Assembly (NCBI RefSeq): GCF_017875955.1
Contig: NZ_JAGINK010000001.1
Span: forward strand, 5,176,501 to 5,240,500
From: Pseudomonas sp. BP8
GTDB taxonomy: Bacteria > Pseudomonadota > Gammaproteobacteria > Pseudomonadales > Pseudomonadaceae
Length of the DNA: 64,000 nucleotides
Direction of reading: 5' to 3'
The notes beneath the pieces are model-generated. The model saw only the letters and a program-made list of their open reading frames with translations, did not search any database and was not told the DNA's origin. Below, one piece after another: positions 1 through 6,939 of the stretch (position 1 is its first letter; every line of letters starts with the position of its first letter). The position numbers were made by a program, and so were the translations under genes.

Positions 1-1007
1 AAGGCCTGGCAACCGGCTTCGCATCGCTGTTCGGCCTGCGCCTGGCGGTCGGCGCCATGGAGGCTCCAGCCTTCCCGGCCAACAGCCGCGCGGTCACGGT
101 GTGGTTCCCCGCCCGCGAACGCGGCCTGGCCAGCAGCATCTATGTCTGCGGTCAGTACCTGGGCACTGCGCTGTTCACCGGCGCCCTGCTGTGGCTGGCG
201 ACCACCTACGACTGGCGCCACGTGTTCTACAGCACCGGCATCGTCGGCATCGTGTTCGGCGTGGTGTGGCTGTTCCTGTACCGCGACCCGTTGAACTGCA
301 AGAAGGTCAGCAAGGAAGAACTGGCCTACATCGAAGACGGCGGCGGCTTGGTCAAGAGCAGCCAGCAACGCACCCGTTTCGACTGGCGGCAGATCGCCGA
401 GCTGTTCCGCTATCGGCAGGTCTGGGCGATCTGCCTGGGCAAATTCGCCAGCACCTCGGCGCTGTACTTCTTCCTGACCTGGTTCCCGACCTACCTGATC
501 GAAGAGCGTCAACTGACCTTGATCAAGGTGGGCATCTTTGCCGTGATGCCGTTCATTGGCGCCACGATCGGCATCCTTCTGGCGGGGATCGTTTCCGACC
601 TGCTGATCCGCCGCGGCTACTCGCTGTCGTTTGCCCGCAAGCTGCCGCTGGTGGTGGGTTCGATGCTCGGCATGTCGATCGTGCTGGTCAACTTCACCGA
701 CTCCAATGTGCTCTGCATTGCCGTGCTGACCTTGGCCTTCTTCGCCCAGGGCATCGCTTCGTCATCGTGGGCAGCGGTCTCGGAAGTCGCGCCCAAGGAG
801 CTGATCGGCCTGACCGGGGGCGTTACCAGCCTGGCCGCAAACATCGGCGGCATCGTCACGCCGATCGTCATCGGCACCATCGTGCAGGCCACCGGCTCGT
901 TTGCCATGGCGTTCTGGTTCATTGGTGGGGTGGCGTTGATGGGCACCCTGTCGTACTCGCTGTTGCTCGGCAAGCTGTACCGAATTGAGCTGAAGACTGC
1001 TGCGTAA
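1..1007 (+). CDS. MFS transporter, anion:cation symporter type (5'-truncated)
   Basis: Inner-membrane permease of the major facilitator superfamily, resembling the ACS family that imports sugar acids such as galactonate and glucarate. The frame is open from the first base of the window, so the start codon and first membrane helices are missing; about 335 residues remain. Visible are the family's NSRAVTVWFPARERG cytoplasmic stretch, a long central loop and about eight hydrophobic segments (for example around ALFTGALLWLA and GGIVTPIVIGTI). It leads a same-strand run with an FAH hydrolase, an SDR and a 2-hydroxyacid dehydrogenase, which suggests that it imports their substrate. The exact substrate cannot be read from the sequence. 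Confidence 0.85.
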   Translation, partial: GLATGFASLFGLRLAVGAMEAPAFPANSRAVTVWFPARERGLASSIYVCGQYLGTALFTGALLWLATTYDWRHVFYSTGIVGIVFGVVWLFLYRDPLNCKKVSKEELAYIEDGGGLVKSSQQRTRFDWRQIAELFRYRQVWAICLGKFASTSALYFFLTWFPTYLIEERQLTLIKVGIFAVMPFIGATIGILLAGIVSDLLIRRGYSLSFARKLPLVVGSMLGMSIVLVNFTDSNVLCIAVLTLAFFAQGIASSSWAAVSEVAPKELIGLTGGVTSLAANIGGIVTPIVIGTIVQATGSFAMAFWFIGGVALMGTLSYSLLLGKLYRIELKTAA

Positions 1008-1123
1008 GGCCGATTGTCCTTGGCGGTACAGGCACCGATTTGTCCAAGCCCTTGCCGGTTTCATCCAACTTTGCCAGCGCAGCGCTCGCTACGCTGGCCA
1101 CTCCCGAACGGAGGACACACCCC

Positions 1124-1825
1124 ATGACGTACCTGTTCACCCCCCCGGCCACCATCAGCCTGCCGATCCACGGTAGCGACAGCCGTTTTCCTGTCGGCCG
1201 GGTGTTCTGCCTGGGCCGCAATTACCCGTGGCCAGCGGCCGCCGGGCCGGCGCCGAGCGAGCCGGTGTTTTTCATGAAACCGGCAAGCAACGTGGTCGCT
1301 GCCGACGGCGAGCTGCCCTTCCCGCCGCGCACTGAAGAGTTCTGCCATGAGATTGAACTGGTCGTGGCCATCGGCACCGGCGGCGTCGATATCGACCCAC
1401 GCCACGCCCTCGAGCATGTCTACGGCTACGCCGCCGGCCTCGACCTGACCCTGCGCGACCGTCAGCGCCAGGCCAAGCAGGAGGGGCTGCCGTGGGAAGG
1501 CGCCAAGGTCTTCGACGCCTCCGCGCCGATGACCGCCATCGTCCCGGCGGCCGGCCTCGGCTGGCCACTCGACGCCGAGTTGTGGCTGCAGGTCAACGGC
1601 GAGGAGCGCCAGCGCGCGCACATCGCTGACCAGACCTGGCCGCTGGCCGAGGTGATCAGCCGCCTGTCACAGCAACTGGCGCTGCAACCCGGCGACCTGA
1701 TCATGACCGGCAGCCCGCCCGGTGTGGCCCCGCTGAACCCGGGTGATGTGATCACCGCCGGCATCGATGGCATTGGCCAATTACAGATGCGCGTTGGCCC
1801 GCGGGCCATTCGTCAAGCCGCCTGA
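1124..1825 (+). CDS. Fumarylacetoacetate hydrolase (FAH) family protein
   Basis: Predicted cytosolic C-C bond hydrolase or decarboxylase acting on a 2,4-dioxo acid, 233 aa, the usual size for fumarylpyruvate-hydrolase-like members. The FAH core is seen as CLGRNYPW near the N-terminus, FFMKP, the metal-ligand region EFCHEIELVVAIG, and the C-terminal LQPGDLIMTGSPPGVAPL. The ATG at 1124 is chosen over an in-frame ATG at 1040 because GGAGG lies just upstream and the homologous region begins there. It is followed 18 bp later by an SDR. An SDR plus FAH pair is known from routes that oxidise a 2-keto-3-deoxy acid to a 2,4-diketo acid and then cleave it; applying this here is inference. Confidence 0.85.
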   Translation: MTYLFTPPATISLPIHGSDSRFPVGRVFCLGRNYPWPAAAGPAPSEPVFFMKPASNVVAADGELPFPPRTEEFCHEIELVVAIGTGGVDIDPRHALEHVYGYAAGLDLTLRDRQRQAKQEGLPWEGAKVFDASAPMTAIVPAAGLGWPLDAELWLQVNGEERQRAHIADQTWPLAEVISRLSQQLALQPGDLIMTGSPPGVAPLNPGDVITAGIDGIGQLQMRVGPRAIRQAA

Positions 1826-1843
1826 CTTTTTCTGGAGCACAGC

Positions 1844-2608
1844 ATGACCCAAGCCAAACACAATAAAGTCGCCCTGGTCACCGGCGCTGGCAGCGGTATC
1901 GGCCGCGCCGTGGCGCTGGCCCTGCTTGAGGACGGCTTCAGCCTGGTCCTTGCCGGGCGCCGCGCCGAACCGCTGCAACTGCTCGTCGAGCAGGCCCAGG
2001 CCGCCGGTGGCCAAGCGCTGGCCGTGCCTACCGATGTGCGCGACGAAAACAGCGTCGCGCAACTGTTCGCCACCATCGAGGAGGTGCATGGCCGCCTCGA
2101 CCTGATCTTCAACAACGCCGGGGTCAACGCCCCCGCCGTGCCGATCGACGAACTGCCGCTGGAGAACTGGCGCAACGTCATCGCCACCAATGTCGACGGC
2201 GTGTTTCTCTGCGCCCGCGCCGCCTTCGGCCTGATGCGCCGCCAGCAGCCGCAGGGCGGGCGGATCATCAACAACGGCTCGATCTCGGCGCACACCCCGC
2301 GCCCGTTCACCGCGCCGTACACCGCCAGCAAGCACGCGGTGCTCGGCCTGACCAAAGCGCTGGCCCTGGACGGTCGCCCGTACAGCATCGTCTGCAGCCA
2401 GATCGACATTGGCAACGCCCTGACCGAGCTGTCTGAACGGATGACCCGCGGCGTGCGCCAGGCCAATGGCGAGATCGCCGCCGAACCCATGCTCGACGTC
2501 CGCCATGTGGCCGATGCCGTGCGCTATATCGCCGCCCTGCCGCTGGACGCCAATGTTCTCAACATGACCGTGATGGCCAGCAACATGCCCTTCGTCGGTC
2601 GCGGCTGA
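1844..2608 (+). CDS. SDR-family oxidoreductase
   Basis: Classical short-chain dehydrogenase/reductase of 254 aa, cytosolic and NAD(P)-dependent. The Rossmann motif TGAGSGIG lies at residues 13-20, NNAG near residue 90, and the catalytic YTASK (Tyr about 159, Lys about 163) is intact with an upstream NNGSIS serine. It lies between an FAH hydrolase and a 2-hydroxyacid dehydrogenase and is preceded by a good AG-rich ribosome site (TGGAGCACAGC). In context it may oxidise a hydroxyl of a sugar-derived keto acid before FAH cleavage. The specific substrate is not recognisable. Confidence 0.88.
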   Translation: MTQAKHNKVALVTGAGSGIGRAVALALLEDGFSLVLAGRRAEPLQLLVEQAQAAGGQALAVPTDVRDENSVAQLFATIEEVHGRLDLIFNNAGVNAPAVPIDELPLENWRNVIATNVDGVFLCARAAFGLMRRQQPQGGRIINNGSISAHTPRPFTAPYTASKHAVLGLTKALALDGRPYSIVCSQIDIGNALTELSERMTRGVRQANGEIAAEPMLDVRHVADAVRYIAALPLDANVLNMTVMASNMPFVGRG

Positions 2609-2641
2609 GCCGCCTCGCCTTGCGCACAACTGGAGTGACAG

Positions 2642-3592
2642 ATGAAACCTGAAGTCCTGCAACTGAGCCCGATCCTCATCCCGCAAATCCGCGAACAGCT
2701 GGAGCAGCTGTTCACTGTGCACCGCTACTACGAGCAGGCCGACAAAGAGGCCTTCATTGCCGAGCATGGCAGCAAGTTCCGTGGGGTGATTACCGGTGGC
2801 CACACCGGCATCAGCCAGGCGCTGATGGCCAGCCTGCCAAATGTGCAAGTGATTGCGGTGAATGGCGTCGGCACCGATGCGATTGACCTGGCCTACGCCC
2901 GTGATCGGGGTATCCAGGTGACTGCCACCATTGGCGCGCTGACCGAAGACGTAGCTGATCTGGCGATTGGCTTGTTGATCAGTGTTTGCCGTGGCCTGTG
3001 TACCGGCGACCGTTTCGTGCGCAGCGGCCTGTGGGCGACCAGCGCCACGCCGCTAGCGCCACTGCCATTGGCCCGGCAAGTGTCGGGGATGCGCATCGGC
3101 ATCGTCGGCATGGGCCGGGTGGGGCGTGCCGTCGCCCAGCGCGCGGCGGCCTTTGGTTGCCCGATCCGCTACACCGACTTGCAGGCGCTGGATGTGCCGT
3201 ATGGCTTTGAGGCCGACCTGGAGCAACTGGCGCGCGACAGCGATGCGCTGATTCTGGCGGCTGCGGCTGACAAAGGGGAGGCGCTGGTCAATCGGCGGAT
3301 TCTGCAGGCGCTGGGTCGTGAGGGGTATCTGATCAATATCGCACGCGGCAAGCTGGTGGATGAGCCGGCATTGCTTGCCGCGCTGCAGGCGGGTGAGATT
3401 GCCGGGGCGGCGCTGGATGTGTTTGCCGACGAGCCGCGTGTGCCGGAGGCGTTGTTCGAGCGTGACGAGGTGGTGCTGCAGCCGCACCGCGCGAGTGCCA
3501 CGGTGCAGACGCGTACGCGCATGGGCCAGATGGTGGTGGCTAGCCTGGTGGATGTGTTTGCCGGGCGTACGCCGCAGGGGTTGGTGCTTTAA
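2642..3592 (+). CDS. D-isomer-specific 2-hydroxyacid dehydrogenase
   Basis: Cytosolic NAD(P)H-dependent 2-oxoacid/2-hydroxyacid oxidoreductase of the GhrB / hydroxypyruvate reductase type, 316 aa, full length. The nucleotide-binding motif GMGRVG is at about residues 156-161. The catalytic set is Arg in NIARGK (about 235), Glu in ADEPRVPE (about 264) and His in LQPHRASAT (about 282); Ser-Ala after the His differs from the commoner pattern but is within family range. A GGAGTGACAG ribosome site precedes the ATG. It is the last gene of the run before an inverted REP pair that probably ends transcription. Confidence 0.88.
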   Translation: MKPEVLQLSPILIPQIREQLEQLFTVHRYYEQADKEAFIAEHGSKFRGVITGGHTGISQALMASLPNVQVIAVNGVGTDAIDLAYARDRGIQVTATIGALTEDVADLAIGLLISVCRGLCTGDRFVRSGLWATSATPLAPLPLARQVSGMRIGIVGMGRVGRAVAQRAAAFGCPIRYTDLQALDVPYGFEADLEQLARDSDALILAAAADKGEALVNRRILQALGREGYLINIARGKLVDEPALLAALQAGEIAGAALDVFADEPRVPEALFERDEVVLQPHRASATVQTRTRMGQMVVASLVDVFAGRTPQGLVL

Positions 3593-3599
3593 AGCGGCC

Positions 3600-3692
3600 G
3601 GGCTGGCCTCTTCGCGGGTCAAGCCCGCTCCTACAGGATTTGCGTGGAACCCTGTAGGCGGGCTTGACCCGCGAACACCGGCAGAGCCGGTG
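3600..3692. repeat. Inverted REP pair and hairpin between convergent operons
   Basis: Two P. putida-type REP units face each other (about 3605-3637 and 3650-3680). Each has the core CGGGTCAAGCCCGC with the CTCCTACAGG flank. A further short palindrome ACCGGCAGAGCCGGT follows at 3677-3691. It sits between the stop of the 2-hydroxyacid dehydrogenase and the stop of nirD and could serve as a bidirectional terminator or mRNA stabiliser. Confidence 0.85.
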
Positions 3693-3736
3693 CCATACAC
3701 TACGGCATGGGCCTGTGGTTTGACGGCCCATCGCCA

Positions 3737-4099
3737 TCAGGCAAACGCCACCTCCACAGCCTCCCCTTGCAACCGCACCGGCCACACCCGTAGCGCCTGT
3801 TGCGGATCTTCCAGGCAGCGCCCGCTGGCCAGGCTGAAATGCTGCTTGTACAGCGGCGCGGCCACCGTCAGCTCTCCTCCCAGACTCCCCACCAGCCCAC
3901 GGCCGATGATGTTCGCGCCGGAGCGTGGGTCACGGTTGTCGACGGCATACACCGCCTGCGCCTGGTCAGGCAGGTAGAACAGCGCGACCTGCTCGCCCTC
4001 CAGCCAGACCACCACGCCAGAATCAGCGACCAGGTCACCTACGTGGCAAACCGTCTGCCAATGGGGTTGTTGCGCAACAGCAGCAGTGGACAGGTTCAT
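3737..4099 (-). CDS. nirD: Assimilatory nitrite reductase [NAD(P)H] small subunit
   Basis: Small subunit of cytosolic assimilatory nitrite reductase, partner of NirB in the six-electron reduction of nitrite to ammonium. It has 120 aa with a Rieske-like fold (WQTVCHVGDLV at the start, then DNRDPRSGANIIGRG, then PLYKQHFSLASGRCL). As in other NirD proteins, the Cys/His ligands of a true Rieske cluster are absent. Its start overlaps the nirB stop by one base (4099), which indicates translational coupling in a nirBD unit. Identification is firm from sequence plus context. Confidence 0.95.
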   Translation of the reverse strand: MNLSTAAVAQQPHWQTVCHVGDLVADSGVVVWLEGEQVALFYLPDQAQAVYAVDNRDPRSGANIIGRGLVGSLGGELTVAAPLYKQHFSLASGRCLEDPQQALRVWPVRLQGEAVEVAFA

Positions 4100-6651
4100 C
4101 AGACAGCCTCCTCGACAGTGGGGATCAGGTGCAGCGGTGCAGCGGGACGGCGCTGTTCACGTTCGCGCACGAAGTGCACGTCTGGGTCGGCGCGCCGGTC
4201 GTTGACGAAGGTACGGAAGCGCTTGAGCTTCTCGGGATCGTTGAGGGCGTTGGCCCATTCACATTCATACTGGTCGACCACATGCTGCATCTGCGCTTCC
4301 AGTTCGGCAGCAATCTGCAGGCTGTCATCGAGGATCACCGCCTTGAGGTAATCCAGGCCGCCTTCCAGGCTCTCGCGCCAGACCGAGGTGCGCTGCAGCT
4401 TGTCGGCCGTGCGGATGTAGAACATCAGCACGCGGTCGATGAGGCGCACCAGTTGCTCGTCATCAAGGTCGGTGGCAAACAGCTCGGCATGGCGTGGGCG
4501 CATGCCGCCGTTGCCACACACATAGAGGTTCCAGCCCTTGTCGGTGGCAATCACGCCGATGTCCTTGCTTTGCGCTTCGGCACATTCGCGGGTGCAGCCG
4601 GACACGGCGAACTTGAGCTTGTGCGGCGAGCGCAGGCCCTTGTAGCGGTCTTCCAGGCGCAGGGCCATGGCCACGCTGTCCTGCACGCCGTAGCGGCACC
4701 AGGTACTGCCGACACACGACTTCACCGTACGGGTCGACTTGCCGTAGGCATGGCCGGTCTCGAAGCCGGCCTCGATCAGCTCGCCCCAGATCAGCGGCAG
4801 CTCGTGCAGCTGGGCGCCAAACAGGTCGATGCGCTGGCCGCCGGTGATCTTGGTGTAGAGGTCGTACTTCTTTGCCACCTGGCCGATCACGATGAGCTTG
4901 TCCGGGGTGATCTCGCCACCCGGAATCCGCGGCACCACCGAGTAGGTGCCGTTTTTCTGCATGTTGGCCATGAAGGTGTCGTTGGTGTCCTGCAGCGGTA
5001 CCAGCGCAGCGTCCATGATCGGCTGGTTCCAGCACGAGGCGAGAATCGAGCCCACCGCCGGCTTGCAGATGTCGCAGCCGACATGGCCTTGGCCATGGCG
5101 TTCGAGCAGGTCGTTGAAGGTTCGGATGCCCTCAACCCGGACCAGGCCGTAGAGCTCCTGGCGGGTGTAGCTGAAGTGTTCACAGAGGCTCTTGTCGACC
5201 GTCACTCCACGTGCGGTCAGCTCATGTTCGAAGACTTGCTTGAGCAGCGCCGCGCAACCGCCACAACCGCTGGCGGCCTTGGTGCAGCGCTTGACCGCGG
5301 CGAGGTCGCCGCAGCCACTGTCGATGGCGGCGCAGACTGCGCCCTTGCTGACGTTGTGGCACGAGCAGATGGTTGCAGTGTCTGGCAGGGCATCAGCGCC
5401 CAAGGCCGGGGCACCGCCGCCTTGCGGCAGGATCAACGCGGCGGGATCGGCCGGCAGGGCGATGCCGTTCTGGCAGTACTGCAGCAAGGTGTCGTAGTAG
5501 CTGTTGTCGCCGACCAGCACCGCGCCGAGCACGTGCTTGCCACTGGCATCCACCACCAGCCGGCGGTAGGCGGCGTTGGCTTCGTCGATGAAGCGGTAGC
5601 TGCGTGAACCCGGGGTGGCACCATGGGCGTCGCCGATCGAGCCGACATCGACGCCGAGCAGCTTGAGCTTGGTCGACATGTCGGCGCCGGTGAACGGGCT
5701 GGCCGCTTCGCCGAGCAAGAGCGCGGCGAGGTTACGCGCCATGCTGTAACCCGGCGCAACCAGGCCGAACACGCTGCCGTTCCACGAGGCGCATTCGCCG
5801 ATGGCGAAGATCTGCGCATCGCTGGTGCGGCAGTCGTTATCGATCACTACACCGCCGCGCTGGGCGATCTCCAGGCCGCAGGCGCGACCCAGGGCATCTT
5901 GCGGACGGATACCGGCAGAGAACACGATCAGGTCGGTTTCCAGGCTCTCGCCGCCGTCGAAGTTCATCCGGTAGCGGTAGTGCTCACCGGCGCTGATCGA
6001 CTGGGTGGCGCGGGACAGGTGCACGCCCACGCCAAGCGCTTCGATCTGGGCCTTGAGCGCCGCGCCACCTTCGCCGTCGAGCTGTACCGGCATCAGGCGT
6101 GGGGCGAATTCGACCACGTGCGCTTCCAGGCCCAGCGACTTCAGGGCGTTGGCCGCCTCCAGCCCGAGCAGGCCGCCGCCGACCACCACGCCACGGCGCG
6201 CATCGCTGGCGGCGGCACGGATCGCGTCGAGGTCGTCGAGGGTGCGGTAGACCAGCCGGGCGGTGCCACTGGAGCCTTCGATGGGCGGTACGAACGGGTA
6301 GGAGCCGGTGGCCAGGACCAATTGGTCGTAGCCATAGCGGCCTTCGGCTGTGACCACTTCGCAGCTTGCGCGGTCGATCTCCAGCACCGCCTCACCCAGA
6401 TGCAGGTGAACGCCATGGCGATCGTAGAAACCGCCTTCGCACATAGCCAGGGTTTCCGCACAGCTGCCAGCGAAGTACTCCGACAGGTGCACCCGGTCAT
6501 AGGCGCGCTGGCGCTCTTCGCCGAACACCCGTACCTCGAAGCGCGCCAGGGCGCCGCGCTCGACCAGTTGTTCGACGCAGTGGTGGCCGACCATGCCGTT
6601 GCCGACAATGACCAGTCGCTCTCGTTGTCCGCCGTTCGCTGTTGCCTTCAT
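4099..6651 (-). CDS. nirB: Assimilatory nitrite reductase [NAD(P)H] large subunit
   Basis: Cytosolic siroheme nitrite reductase, 850 aa. In order: the FAD/NADH reductase domain with VGNGMVG at residues 16-22, a bacterioferritin-associated-ferredoxin-like [2Fe-2S] module (ICSCHNVSKG ... GCGGC, about 430-475), and the ferredoxin-like and siroheme domains with [4Fe-4S] ligands in CVGSTWC (about 645-651) and CTREC (about 685-689). The ATG at 6651 is chosen because the FAD motif starts directly after it. A longer open frame reaches back to 6939 but would run through the terminator and ANTAR leader. It is cotranscribed with nirD and has its own promoter and leader downstream of nasA. Confidence 0.96.
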   Translation of the reverse strand: MKATANGGQRERLVIVGNGMVGHHCVEQLVERGALARFEVRVFGEERQRAYDRVHLSEYFAGSCAETLAMCEGGFYDRHGVHLHLGEAVLEIDRASCEVVTAEGRYGYDQLVLATGSYPFVPPIEGSSGTARLVYRTLDDLDAIRAAASDARRGVVVGGGLLGLEAANALKSLGLEAHVVEFAPRLMPVQLDGEGGAALKAQIEALGVGVHLSRATQSISAGEHYRYRMNFDGGESLETDLIVFSAGIRPQDALGRACGLEIAQRGGVVIDNDCRTSDAQIFAIGECASWNGSVFGLVAPGYSMARNLAALLLGEAASPFTGADMSTKLKLLGVDVGSIGDAHGATPGSRSYRFIDEANAAYRRLVVDASGKHVLGAVLVGDNSYYDTLLQYCQNGIALPADPAALILPQGGGAPALGADALPDTATICSCHNVSKGAVCAAIDSGCGDLAAVKRCTKAASGCGGCAALLKQVFEHELTARGVTVDKSLCEHFSYTRQELYGLVRVEGIRTFNDLLERHGQGHVGCDICKPAVGSILASCWNQPIMDAALVPLQDTNDTFMANMQKNGTYSVVPRIPGGEITPDKLIVIGQVAKKYDLYTKITGGQRIDLFGAQLHELPLIWGELIEAGFETGHAYGKSTRTVKSCVGSTWCRYGVQDSVAMALRLEDRYKGLRSPHKLKFAVSGCTRECAEAQSKDIGVIATDKGWNLYVCGNGGMRPRHAELFATDLDDEQLVRLIDRVLMFYIRTADKLQRTSVWRESLEGGLDYLKAVILDDSLQIAAELEAQMQHVVDQYECEWANALNDPEKLKRFRTFVNDRRADPDVHFVREREQRRPAAPLHLIPTVEEAV

Positions 6652-6696
6652 AGTCGATCCTCGATCACGGTTGGCGGGGTTAGCCGCCGCCAAGAC

Positions 6697-6730
6697 AAAA
6701 AAAAACGCCTGGAGCTCAAAGCTCCAGGCG
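6697..6730 (-). terminator. Rho-independent attenuator in the nirB leader
   Basis: Read on the minus strand, a perfect 11-bp stem (CGCCTGGAGCT / AGCTCCAGGCG, loop TTG) is followed at once by nine T residues. It lies inside the nirB leader, 46 bp before the start codon, so it would stop transcription before the gene unless prevented. Its 5' arm overlaps the second hexaloop hairpin at 6725-6740, the arrangement expected of an antitermination switch. Confidence 0.93.
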
Positions 6731-6787
6731 CCTTTGCCTGTTCTCATCAGTGTGTGGCCCCTTGCTGATCGCCGTTGATCAATGGGG
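6725..6787 (-). promoter_or_regulatory. ANTAR-target two-hexaloop RNA in the nirB leader
   Basis: On the minus strand, hairpin P1 is GATC-AACGGC-GATC (6767-6780), extended by a U-A and a G-U pair and an outer CCCC/GGGG pairing to 6758-6787. Hairpin P2 is CAGGC-AAAGGC-GCCTG (6725-6740). Both loops have six bases with A at position 1 and G at position 4, the known signature for ANTAR-domain antiterminators such as NasR, NasT and EutV. P2 shares its 3' arm with the terminator stem, so the two are mutually exclusive. The ANTAR protein is not encoded in this window. Confidence 0.88.
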
Positions 6788-6806
6788 CATGTTGTAACTC
6801 TGTAAA

Positions 6807-6823
6807 AGCAGGGACTGTGCCAA
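6807..6823 (-). promoter_or_regulatory. Sigma54-type promoter of nirB
   Basis: Minus-strand TTGGCACAGTCCCTGCT matches the -24/-12 consensus YTGGCACGRNNNTTGCW at 15 of 17 positions, with the GG and GC dinucleotides at the right spacing. Transcription would begin near 6796, just ahead of hairpin P1, so the whole ANTAR leader would be transcribed. Confidence 0.85.
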
Positions 6824-6898
6824 CGATGGCGGAGCGGTGAATTTCGTTGGTTTAGCGGGGCTCTTGGTCGGTCAAGCAGCCTCGATACTGGAAAATTC

Positions 6899-6913
6899 GC
6901 ACAGCCAAGGTGC
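6899..6913 (-). promoter_or_regulatory. NtrC-like enhancer site upstream of nirB
   Basis: The minus strand carries GCACCTTGGCTGTGC, a GCAC-N7-GTGC dyad as in NtrC sites. Its centre lies about 110 bp upstream of the predicted start, a distance typical for NtrC enhancers. It lies between the nasA stop and the nirB promoter. Confidence 0.75.
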
Positions 6914-6939
6914 ACCGCTCCCCATCCTGGGGCACTCAC

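Noticed and set aside
3925..5607. A 560-codon open frame opposite nirB
   Set aside because: Antisense shadow; it also crosses the nirD/nirB junction and has no recognisable features.
6652..6939. N-terminal extension of NirB by 96 residues
   Set aside because: It would translate the terminator and ANTAR hairpins, and the homologous protein starts at MKATANGG.
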